NCBI GenBank assembly: GCA_963583595.1
Contig: CAUZWC010000090.1
Span: 1-10,779 of the forward strand
Length of the DNA: 10,779 nt
Origin: JABIRQ01 sp963583595
GTDB taxonomy: Bacteria; Pseudomonadota; Alphaproteobacteria; CADEGL01
Direction of reading: 5' to 3'
Both the position numbers and the translations under genes were made by a program. Shown in pieces: positions 1 to 6,129 of this stretch. Numbering within the stretch: position 1 is the stretch's first letter; each line of letters starts with the position of its first letter. The notes beneath the pieces were generated by a model that saw only the letters and a program-made list of their open reading frames with translations, was not told the origin of the DNA and ran no database searches.

Positions 1-18
1 TAAGTAAATATTTACTTA
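1..18. promoter_or_regulatory. 18-bp perfect AT-rich palindrome, probable operator
   Basis: TAAGTAAATATTTACTTA is identical to its own reverse complement over all 18 bases. It is strikingly AT-rich in a GC-rich genome. It lies directly upstream of a -10-like hexamer (TACAAT, 20-25), so it would occupy the spacer of a promoter reading right into the DUF992 gene. Dimeric repressors such as TetR or MarR types bind palindromes of this size, but nothing here identifies the regulator. The palindrome begins at the window edge, so it may extend further left. Confidence 0.55.
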
Positions 19-19
19 T

Positions 20-25
20 TACAAT
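20..25 (+). promoter_or_regulatory. Putative -10 element of the DUF992 gene
   Basis: TACAAT matches the sigma-70 -10 consensus at 5 of 6 positions. A -35 element 17 nt upstream would fall at the window edge and cannot be seen. Transcription would start near position 32, shortly before a purine-rich AAGGGA (41-46) that could serve as ribosome binding site. Confidence 0.4.
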
Positions 26-54
26 AATGGCCCTCACCGAAAGGGAAATGAATC

Positions 55-683
55 ATTCGAGACTTAACGACGAAGACGACGGCCCGAGGCATCAAGGCGG
101 CGGTGCTTGCAGGTATGCTCGCCTTGGGCGCCGCGTTCGCCCCGAGCGCCGCCCAGGCCGATGCGCCGTCGGCGGCGCTGGCGAAAGTCGGCAAGAATGG
201 CGTTGAGATCGGCATCCTGGATTGCTTACGGTGCCCGGCAGCCGGCACTACCTGATCGTCCATTCCTCGGTCGATCTCGACTGCGCGTTCAGGACGCCGA
301 ACGGTATCGAGCGCTACACCGGAGAGACCGGCGTCGGCCTGGGCCTCGACCTTAGCATTATGAAAGACGAGCGAATGATGTGCTCGGTCCTGACCATGGG
401 CAGCGACGTGCGGGCCGGCAGGCATGGTCTCGAGGGACGCTATATCGGCGTCGGCGGCCAGGCTCCGGCGGCCTTCGGTGTCGACCTGGGCGTGGCCTCC
501 CTGGTCGGCGCAGGCAACGACCAGGTTGCGCTTAATCCGGTGACGATCAAGGCGGGCGAGGGGATCGGCGCGAGCGCCGGGATTCCCTATCTGACCCTGC
601 CGCGCGGCCGGCGAATAAACGATACCCTCGGTCCAATGCGGCGCCCCCGCGTCCGATTGCGGCGCGGGGGCATCGTCTTTTGA
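55..683 (+). pseudogene. Frameshifted DUF992-family secreted protein
   Basis: DUF992 proteins are small secreted or periplasmic alphaproteobacterial proteins of unknown function. The reading frame from about 55 encodes a basic start and an Ala-rich signal peptide (GIKAAVLAGMLALGAAFAP, then SAAQA as a likely cleavage site), followed by GVEIGILDC. That frame then hits TGA at 250-252. The DUF992 core (LTVPGSRHYLI, DLDCAF, ERYTGETGVGLGLDL, LEGRYIGVGG, YLTL) continues in another frame from 225. One missing base near 225 would rejoin them at ILDC/LTVP. No ATG, GTG or TTG gives a full signal peptide: ATT at 55 sits 8 nt after AAGGGA, while ATG 48 is in another frame and too close to it. The downstream frame runs past the expected C-terminus through the terminator hairpin to TGA 681-683; a TAA in another frame (616-618) would be a natural end. 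This is a decayed gene or local sequencing error. The family call is solid; broken status is likely. Confidence 0.72.
643..681 (+). terminator. Rho-independent terminator of the DUF992 gene
   Basis: GCCCCCGCG (643-651) pairs perfectly with CGCGGGGGC (663-671). ATCGTCTTTT follows and ends in four T. This very stable 9-bp GC stem plus T tract is typical of an intrinsic terminator on the + strand. It lies inside the annotated tail of the frameshifted DUF992 frame, which suggests the intact gene ended before it. Confidence 0.75.
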
Positions 684-722
684 TCGCCGATCCGGATTCA
701 TGGTGTCCATACGCCGGAGACC

Positions 723-751
723 AAAAAGCCGATGGCGACGGCGTCTTCGCC
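723..751 (-). terminator. Possible terminator after the Lon-like gene
   Basis: Reading leftward from the Lon-like stop codon, two alternative small GC hairpins occur: 5 bp pairing 747-751 with 734-738, and 4 bp pairing 739-742 with 728-731. They are followed on the minus strand by five T (A at 723-727). The second hairpin abuts the T tract. The stems are short, so efficiency is uncertain. Confidence 0.4.
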
Positions 752-757
752 GGGCCG

Positions 758-3130
758 CTAGAGCCCAGCGGCGCGTTCGCGTTCCATCAGGATGCGGTCG
801 AACTCATCGAGCCGGGCAGCGACCCGGCCATAGAGGCTGTCGGGCGGGAAGACGCCCCTGGCGTCGGGCTCGCCGGCCTCAAGTCCCATGAAGAGAGGGA
901 AGGCGTCCTCGATCCGTCGGATGCTCCAGATATGGAACTTGCCGGCGGCCACGGCCTCGGCAACCTCGTCTTGCAGGACGAGGTTCTCCTCGTTCGAGGC
1001 CGGAACGACGATGCCCTGGTCGCCGGTCAGCTCGCCTGCGCCCTGGCAGGCGCGGAAGAAACCTTCGATCTTGTAATGGGCGCCACCGATGGCCTGGGCA
1101 TCGCCGCGCTGGTTGACCGAGCCGGTGATCGCCAATCCCTGGCGGATCGGCTCGTCGGCGAGGTCCGACAGGATGGCGAGCAGTTCGGCGAGCGACGCGC
1201 TGTCGCCCTCGACCCCGCCATAGCTCTGTTCGAAGGTGATCGAAACGTCGAAGGAGAGGGGGTGGCGGCGGGCGAAGCGTCCGGCCAAGAAACCCTGGAT
1301 GACCATGGCACCCTTCTGCTGAATCGGCCCGCCCATGGCGACATCGCGCTCGATATTGATAACGCCGCGCCGCCCGACCGAGGCGCGGGCGGTGATGCGG
1401 CTGGGGCCGCCGAAGGCATGGTCGCCCATGTCCCGAACGGTCAGACCGTTGATCTGGCCGATCTCCTCGCCATCGGTGGCGATCATGATCGTGCCGCGCC
1501 GGATATTGTCCTGCATCCGGTCCTCGACCCGTTCGTTGCGTTCGCGCCGCTGTACGATCGCCAGGGTGACTGCCTCGGCCGTGATAGGCCCCGGCGGGGG
1601 TACGAGCTGCGCGGCCTCGGTGAGCAAGTCCTCGATCCGCTCGAACTGGGCCGAGAGCTTGTCGCGTTGGGCCGCCCAGCGCGTGGAGGTCCCGAGCAGG
1701 AGGCGCAGCGCCTCCTCGTCGCAACCTTCCGGCACTGCCTTTTTGGCCATCCGCCGGATCAGCCCGGCATAGGTCGCGAGGTTCGCCGGGCTGGCGTCCA
1801 TATCGGCGTCGATATCGGCCTTGATCTTGAAATAGGTCTGAAATTCGGGATCGGCGGTGAAGAAGGTGTAGTACCAGGTCGGTGAGCCGACGATGACGAC
1901 CTTGACGTCGAGCGGAATCGGCTTCGGCCGGGGCGCGCCGGCGATCGGTACGCCGCCATAGCGATGAAGCTCCTCGACTCGGATCTCGCCGTCGCGCAGG
2001 GCGCCCTTGAGGAATTGCCAGCTCGCCCCGGCGGCGGCCAGGGCCTCGGCGCGAAGCACGAGGATTCCGCCATTCGCCCGGTGCAGGGAGCCCGCGCGCA
2101 GCATCGAGAAATCGGTTTCCAGCAGGCCGGCCAGCTGATGATATTCGATGCTGCCGAACAGATTCTGGTAAGTTGGGTTGGGTTCGACCACGACCGACGG
2201 GAGCTTGTCCTCGCCGTGATCGACGAAAAGATTGACGGCGTAGCGCCGCTCCGGCGGCTGCCAGCCGGGCGGCCGACGCTCCGGGGGCAGGGGCTGGAAA
2301 TTGGCGAGATTCTCGACGATATCGACCCGCATCTCGACGATCCAGCGGACAATCCTCCGGTATTCGCCGAAGTCGCGGGCGAGGGCGTCGATTAGGCCGT
2401 CGATCGCGCTCGACGCGGTCTCGCGCGTCCGCTCGGCCACGCGTTCGGCGAATTCCGCCTGCATCCGGCCGGCTTCACGCGTGACGGCGTTAACCCGCTC
2501 GGCGATCTCGCGGCCTCGCGTCTCAACCTCTTCGCGTTTGTCCTCGGGGATCTTGTCCGGGGTCAGCGCCTCGCCCTTGTCGTCCACCGCGACGACCATC
2601 ATGCCGTGCTGTGTCTGCACGATGTCCAACCCGTGGGTCCCGGCTTCCTTGCGCAAGGCCTCGATCTGCTCGCCGATCCGCTCGCGCAAGGCGGCGCTCT
2701 CGCCTTCGACCGAGCTCTGATACTCCTCGCCGCCGATCGCCTTGCCCAGGGCCTCGCGAAGCTGGGGGACCAGCGCTTCCATCCGGTCGCGCAGGGCGCG
2801 TCCCCGGCCTGGCGGCAGGGAATAGGGCTTAGGGCGATGCGGGCGGCGGAAATTGTTCAGGAAGACCCAGTCGTTGGGCACTGGCCGGCCCTGGAGGTGA
2901 CTGCCCAGGAATTCCAAGGTCGAGGTCATGCGCCCGCTGCGGTCCGGGCCGAGAACGAACACGTTGAAGCCGATATCGTCGACGGACAGTGCGAACTCGA
3001 GCGCGGCGCGGGCCCGGGCATGGCTGTCGAGGGAAAAGACGCCATCGCCTCCATCAAGGCCTTCCAGGGCCGGGCCGGGGTCGAATTTGGGAAGGGCGAG
3101 GGCCTCCGCGCTCAGAGGTTTGGCGGGCAT
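758..3130 (-). CDS. LonB-type ATP-dependent protease (AsrA/YcbZ-like, S16 family)
   Basis: A cytoplasmic AAA+ Ser-Lys protease-like protein of the COG1067 group (Pseudomonas AsrA, E. coli YcbZ relatives), expected to degrade damaged or regulatory proteins. Numbering from the ATG at 3166: the N-terminal AAA region carries a Walker A-like GPDRSGRMT (73-81), a long charged helical insertion spans about 150-290, RANGGILVL (363-371) is at the Walker B position, and the protease domain runs about 560-760. Catalytic Ser656 lies in EGDSAS and Lys699 in GGAHYKIEG. Their 43-residue spacing equals that of E. coli Lon S679/K722. I prefer the ATG at 3130 (13th codon), which has GAGGA about 10 nt upstream; the ATG at 3166 has no clear ribosome binding site. 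Length (790-802 aa) fits the long members of the family. Walker A has Arg79 for the usual Lys, and Walker B has Arg372 where an acid is expected. The dehydrogenase gene lies 103 nt upstream, so a separate transcript is plausible. Confidence 0.9.
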   Translation of the reverse strand: MPAKPLSAEALALPKFDPGPALEGLDGGDGVFSLDSHARARAALEFALSVDDIGFNVFVLGPDRSGRMTSTLEFLGSHLQGRPVPNDWVFLNNFRRPHRPKPYSLPPGRGRALRDRMEALVPQLREALGKAIGGEEYQSSVEGESAALRERIGEQIEALRKEAGTHGLDIVQTQHGMMVVAVDDKGEALTPDKIPEDKREEVETRGREIAERVNAVTREAGRMQAEFAERVAERTRETASSAIDGLIDALARDFGEYRRIVRWIVEMRVDIVENLANFQPLPPERRPPGWQPPERRYAVNLFVDHGEDKLPSVVVEPNPTYQNLFGSIEYHQLAGLLETDFSMLRAGSLHRANGGILVLRAEALAAAGASWQFLKGALRDGEIRVEELHRYGGVPIAGAPRPKPIPLDVKVVIVGSPTWYYTFFTADPEFQTYFKIKADIDADMDASPANLATYAGLIRRMAKKAVPEGCDEEALRLLLGTSTRWAAQRDKLSAQFERIEDLLTEAAQLVPPPGPITAEAVTLAIVQRRERNERVEDRMQDNIRRGTIMIATDGEEIGQINGLTVRDMGDHAFGGPSRITARASVGRRGVINIERDVAMGGPIQQKGAMVIQGFLAGRFARRHPLSFDVSITFEQSYGGVEGDSASLAELLAILSDLADEPIRQGLAITGSVNQRGDAQAIGGAHYKIEGFFRACQGAGELTGDQGIVVPASNEENLVLQDEVAEAVAAGKFHIWSIRRIEDAFPLFMGLEAGEPDARGVFPPDSLYGRVAARLDEFDRILMERERAAGL

Positions 3131-3169
3131 GATGGGCAGTTCCTCGTCGTGTTTACGGGGCGGCATGGG

Positions 3170-3182
3170 ATGATAGCGCTAT
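3170..3182 (-). promoter_or_regulatory. Putative -10 and palindrome upstream of the Lon-like gene
   Basis: On the minus strand TATCAT (3175-3170) matches the -10 consensus at 5 of 6 positions, but no convincing -35 lies 16-18 nt upstream. It overlaps a perfect 10-bp palindrome, ATAGCGCTAT (3173-3182), which could be an operator. Transcription would start near 3163, which makes the ATG at 3130 the usable start and gives a leader of about 33 nt. Confidence 0.3.
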
Positions 3183-3233
3183 TCGCACCATGGTCCCATC
3201 GCGCAGGCGCGGGGTCGCTATGCGCACGGTGTC

Positions 3234-4358
3234 TCAAGGCAGGACGATCTGGCGCACGGTAGCGCCGGCCGCCAGACGGTCGAAGGCGATGTTGATGTCG
3301 TCCAGGGCGACGCGCTCGCTGAGCAGCCGGTCGACCGGCAGTCGGCCCTGACGATACAGGGCGATGAGGCGCGGGATATCGCGCGCCGGCACGCAGCCGC
3401 CGAGATAGCTGCCCTTGACGGTGCGTTCCTCGGCCACCAGCGAGATATGCTTGAGGGCGAAGTCCCGCGCCGGGTGGGACAGTCCGGCGGAAACCGTGGT
3501 GCCGCCGCGCCGGGTGATACGATAGGCCATGTCCATCGCCTGGACCGAGCCGGCCATTTCGAAGGCATAGTCGACGCCCCCGCGCGTGACCTCGCGCAAG
3601 ACCTCGACGCAGTCCGCTTCCTCCGAATCGTAGACCATGTCGGCGCCGAGCTGGGAGGCCAGTTCGCGCTTGGCCGGGATTGGGTCGATGGCGATCACCT
3701 GCCGGGCGCCGACCAGCCTTGCGCCGAGCAGGCAGTTGAGGCCGACGCCGCCCAGACCGACCACGGCGACGCTGGAGCCCGGCTCGACCCGGGCGGTGTT
3801 GACCACGGCGCCGACGCCGGTGATGACCGCGCAGCCGAACAGGGCAGCCTCCTCATGGCTCAGGTCCTCTTCGATGCGCACGATGGAGCGGCGCGAGACG
3901 ACCGCGTATTCAGCGAAGGCCGAGACGCCGAGATGATGATGAACCGCTCCACCTGCGCCCGTCAGGCGCCTTTCGCCGGACAGCAAGGTGCCCGCGCCAT
4001 TGGACGCCGCCCCGGGTTCGCACAGGGCCGGCCGCCCTTCCATGCAGGGCATGCAATGGCCGCAGCTGGGCACGAAGACCATGACGACCTGGTCGCCGAC
4101 GGCGAGATCGCCGACACCCGCGCCCAGGGCTTCGACCTCGCCCGCCGCTTCATGTCCCAAGGCCATGGGAACGGGGCGCGGCCGGTCGCCGCTGATGACG
4201 GAAAGATCCGAATGGCACAGGCCGGCCGCGCGGATACGAACCAGCACCTCGCCCGGACCCGGCGGATCGAGGGTCAGTTCCTCGACGCGAAGCGGGCGGC
4301 TCAGCGCATAGGGCGCCGGCGCGCCGATTTCGTGCAGTACCGCAGCTCTGATCTTCAT
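3234..4358 (-). CDS. Zinc-dependent medium-chain alcohol dehydrogenase
   Basis: Oxidizes an alcohol (or reduces an aldehyde) with NAD in the cytoplasm; the substrate cannot be told from sequence. This 374-residue medium-chain dehydrogenase has all the zinc ligands. Catalytic zinc: Cys48 (GLCHSD), His69-Glu70 (GHE) and Cys176 (FGCAVITG). Structural zinc: Cys99, Cys102, Cys105 and Cys113. The Rossmann motif GLGGVG (201-206) is followed by Asp225 at the end of the next strand, which favours NAD over NADP. Length and layout resemble class III-like and aryl-alcohol-type dehydrogenases (COG1062). The start is ATG with GCGAGG about 7 nt upstream. The gene is divergent from the small membrane-protein gene at 4501 and has the same strand as the Lon-like gene downstream, with no sign of functional linkage. 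Family confidence is high, substrate unknown. Confidence 0.92.
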   Translation of the reverse strand: MKIRAAVLHEIGAPAPYALSRPLRVEELTLDPPGPGEVLVRIRAAGLCHSDLSVISGDRPRPVPMALGHEAAGEVEALGAGVGDLAVGDQVVMVFVPSCGHCMPCMEGRPALCEPGAASNGAGTLLSGERRLTGAGGAVHHHLGVSAFAEYAVVSRRSIVRIEEDLSHEEAALFGCAVITGVGAVVNTARVEPGSSVAVVGLGGVGLNCLLGARLVGARQVIAIDPIPAKRELASQLGADMVYDSEEADCVEVLREVTRGGVDYAFEMAGSVQAMDMAYRITRRGGTTVSAGLSHPARDFALKHISLVAEERTVKGSYLGGCVPARDIPRLIALYRQGRLPVDRLLSERVALDDINIAFDRLAAGATVRQIVLP

Positions 4359-4388
4359 GCCGGCCTCGCTGTGATCACCATGCCCGCC

Positions 4389-4394
4389 GTTATA
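4389..4394 (-). promoter_or_regulatory. Possible -10 of the alcohol dehydrogenase gene
   Basis: TATAAC on the minus strand (5 of 6 matches to the -10 consensus) lies about 30 nt upstream of the dehydrogenase ATG. No good -35 is present at 16-18 nt, so an activator or an alternative promoter (CATAAT lies further upstream) is possible. Confidence 0.25.
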
Positions 4395-4452
4395 GACCGG
4401 GCCATGCCTGGTCCGCCATTATGGTCGCCATATCGGCCTTTCAGGTCGGGCT

Positions 4453-4481
4453 TTGGCCTGCCGTACATCGCCTGTTATGAT
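4453..4481 (+). promoter_or_regulatory. Sigma-70-like promoter of the small membrane protein gene
   Basis: TTGGCC (4453-4458, 4 of 6 matches) and TATGAT (4476-4481, 5 of 6 matches) are separated by exactly 17 nt. Transcription would start near 4488, about 13 nt before the ATG at 4501. This also rules out the in-frame TTG at 4453 as a start, because it would be part of the -35 element. Confidence 0.55.
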
Positions 4482-4500
4482 TCGGCGGGATGGGGCGAGG

Positions 4501-4746
4501 ATGAACAGGTTGACGGGGTCGGTGAACGTGACGCGCAATCAGGCTCTGGGGCTGGCCTTGGCCATATTCGGCATCTTGGCCAATAACTACATCTTTCTGC
4601 ACGACCTGATCTGGGACCGGCATGACGGCGCCATCCATATGGGTGCGCCGAGCCTGTTTGCCGTGGGAATGGCCGTTGCGGTGACGATCGCGGGGATATT
4701 GCTGATCTCCCGGGCGCCCGCCGACAAGGGCGTCGACAGGACGTAG
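4501..4746 (+). CDS. Small two-helix membrane protein, unknown function
   Basis: I do not recognise a family. The 81-residue product has a short polar N-terminus, a hydrophobic helix at about residues 15-34 (ALGLALAIFGILANNYIFL), a polar loop with His and Asp residues (HDLIWDRHDGAIHMGAP), a second helix at about 50-68 (SLFAVGMAVAVTIAGILLI), and a short charged tail ending in GVDRT. It is therefore likely a small inner-membrane protein with both ends on the same side. The ATG at 4501 is preferred because GGGG (4492-4495) lies 5 nt upstream and a promoter with 17-nt spacing ends just before it. It is transcribed divergently from the alcohol dehydrogenase gene. Codon use and hydrophobic pattern look genuine, but no function can be inferred. 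Confidence 0.65.
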   Translation: MNRLTGSVNVTRNQALGLALAIFGILANNYIFLHDLIWDRHDGAIHMGAPSLFAVGMAVAVTIAGILLISRAPADKGVDRT

Positions 4747-4998
4747 CAAGGGCATAGCCAGGACACCGGGGGCGAACCGGCCGACCTCTCTATTCGGCCG
4801 TCGTCGAGGTTGTTTTCACAGGCATTTTGGCGTCTGTTTCCTTGCATCCGGAAGCCTGCCGGGATACCCTCACGACACCTCGTTCCATGGGCGCCGGAGG
4901 CCGGTTGTGGAGGGGGCAGGCGAGGTACATAAAAAGGGCTCGATCGCGACTCGCCGGGCGGCCGGCGGCGGGGTGGCGCAGGCTCGGAGTTAGCGTCG
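4747..4998. other. Non-coding stretch before the M23 peptidase gene
   Basis: No convincing gene is seen on either strand. It contains one inverted repeat (4778-4800) and, at its right end, GGAG (4986-4989). A weak promoter-like pair, TTGCAT (4842-4847) and TACCCT (4865-4870), has 17-nt spacing but matches only 3 of 6 positions in each hexamer. The promoter of the M23-bactofilin pair should lie in this stretch. Confidence 0.4.
4778..4800 (+). terminator. Inverted repeat, weak terminator candidate
   Basis: CGGCCGA (4778-4784) pairs with TCGGCCG (4794-4800) around a 9-nt loop, 32 nt after the stop of the small membrane protein gene. No immediate T tract follows; TTGTTTT comes about 10 nt later. 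It may be a terminator or an mRNA-stabilizing hairpin. Confidence 0.35.
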
Positions 4999-5121
4999 CT
5001 GAGGCGGCGCGGGGAGGGGCTTATTCACGCCTATCGGGAACGCCTTATCGACTGGATAGAGCGTGTCTTTCCAGACCGCCAGATCATCATTCTCGCGCAG
5101 GGCCGTGTTCAGGCTCTGATC
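4999..5121 (+). other. In-frame upstream coding extension of the M23 peptidase
   Basis: The M23 frame stays open upstream of its first ATG (5122) back to a TAA at 4930-4932. The segment from 5023 reads IHAYRERLIDWIERVFPD and then RQIIILAQGRVQALI, leading straight into the membrane helix. An FP(E/D)RQ...GRV pattern just before the helix is, as I recall, typical of the cytoplasmic N-terminus of alphaproteobacterial membrane M23 peptidases. No ATG, GTG or TTG exists in this frame. Candidates are ATT at 5023 with GGGGAGGGG (5011-5019) just upstream, or CTG at 4999 with GGAG 9 nt upstream. A lost start codon or an indel here is the alternative. I believe translation begins in this segment. Confidence 0.6.
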
Positions 5122-6129
5122 ATGTCCAAGAGATTGCAGCTGAGCGTCGTCGGCGCCGGCGCGTTCGCCAGCATCTGGCTGGTCGCGATTACCGCCGGTT
5201 TCGTCGGCCAGACCGATCGGTTGATGACGCAGGAGACGGCCTATGAACGGACGCTCGATTCGATCGAGGCCGGGCAGGCGGAGCGGATCCAAGAGCTGAA
5301 GGACCAGCATTCCGCGATCGAGAGGGCTCTGCGCGCCGATGTGACCGGTCTGCGCACGGCCCTCAATCAGGTTAGCGGCGAGCGGATCGCCGTGGTCGAG
5401 GAGCGCGAGCTGCTGGTCGCACGGGTGCATCAGCTCGAGTCGACCTTCCTGGAAACCAAGCAGGCCCAGCGCGACGTGCTGCTGCGGCTGGCCGAAACGA
5501 CGACGGACAATATTGGCGCGGTCGAGCGGACGATCGAGTTGGCGGGGCTCGACCCCGAGATGCTGCTGGCGCGGGCGGAAGAGGTGTCGGGCGGACAGGG
5601 CGGGCCCTTCGTGGCCTCCGATGCGATCTTCGCTTCCTTGAGGCCGCTGGATGAGAACGCCACCCTGCTGGACCGGAAGATCACGCGCCTCGAACGGCTG
5701 CAGGAAATGGTGCGGTTGTTGCCGTTGAACGCGCCGATGGACGACTATCGAGTCACCAGCGATTTCGGCAAGCGCAGGGACCCGGTGAACGGCCGGCTGG
5801 CGATGCATTCCGGCATCGATTTCGCGAGCGACAGGCGAGCGCCCGTGCTGGCGCCGTCGGGCGGCATCGTCGCCTTCGTCGGATGGAAGGGCGGCTACGG
5901 AAAGGTCGTCGAAATCGATCATGGATACGGCGTCAAAACCCGCCTCGCGCATCTTGGAAAGATTTTCGTCAAGCGCGGTCAAGAGGTAGACTACAGGGAC
6001 AAGCTGGGCCAAGTCGGTAGTTCGGGTCGGACAACAGGCCCGCATCTGCACTACGAAGTGCTCATTGACGGTGAGCCGACGGATCCCATGCCTTTCCTGA
6101 GAGCGGGGCGACATGTTTTCAAAGGGTGA
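5122..6129 (+). CDS. Membrane-anchored M23 peptidoglycan endopeptidase (LmdC-like)
   Basis: A zinc metallopeptidase (LytM/M23) that cleaves peptide cross-links of peptidoglycan from the periplasmic face of the inner membrane. Numbered from the ATG at 5122: a membrane helix at about 8-28 (SVVGAGAFASIWLVAIT), a heptad-like charged coiled coil at about 35-125, a helical linker to about 200, and the M23 domain at about 205-325. All catalytic residues are present: His229 and Asp233 (HSGID), His277 (RLAHL), and His308/His310 (GPHLHYEV). The enzyme should be active, not a degenerate EnvC/NlpD-type activator. The ATG at 5122 is only the first conventional start; coding sequence evidently extends upstream, giving 368-376 residues. 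The bactofilin gene overlaps its 3' end by 17 nt, which implies co-transcription. M23 peptidases paired with bactofilins are known in alphaproteobacteria (LmdC-BacA) and in Helicobacter (Csd1/CcmA). Catalytic role is near certain; scaffold partnership is inferred from context. Confidence 0.92.
   Translation: MSKRLQLSVVGAGAFASIWLVAITAGFVGQTDRLMTQETAYERTLDSIEAGQAERIQELKDQHSAIERALRADVTGLRTALNQVSGERIAVVEERELLVARVHQLESTFLETKQAQRDVLLRLAETTTDNIGAVERTIELAGLDPEMLLARAEEVSGGQGGPFVASDAIFASLRPLDENATLLDRKITRLERLQEMVRLLPLNAPMDDYRVTSDFGKRRDPVNGRLAMHSGIDFASDRRAPVLAPSGGIVAFVGWKGGYGKVVEIDHGYGVKTRLAHLGKIFVKRGQEVDYRDKLGQVGSSGRTTGPHLHYEVLIDGEPTDPMPFLRAGRHVFKG

Noticed and set aside
12..710. A 232-codon open frame on the - strand opposite the DUF992 gene
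   Set aside because: Its translation lacks any family signature, and the + strand encodes an unmistakable DUF992 core plus signal peptide, promoter and terminator.
680..1885. A 401-codon open frame on the + strand
   Set aside because: It is antisense to the Lon-like gene, whose protein has clear catalytic motifs. The frame gives a composition-biased, Gly/Ala/Asp-rich sequence with no domain, as expected opposite GC-rich coding DNA.
4453..4500. A 16-residue N-terminal extension of the small membrane protein from TTG 4453
   Set aside because: The TTG belongs to the likely -35 element, and the ATG at 4501 has a better-placed ribosome binding site.
3447..4586. A 379-codon open frame on the + strand
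   Set aside because: It is opposite the alcohol dehydrogenase, whose zinc and NAD motifs are complete, and it runs on through the promoter of the small membrane protein.
4850..4884. A GGAA...CGTT pair resembling an EcfG-type stress promoter before the M23 gene
   Set aside because: The spacing is about 25 nt instead of 16-17, so it does not fit the EcfG consensus.
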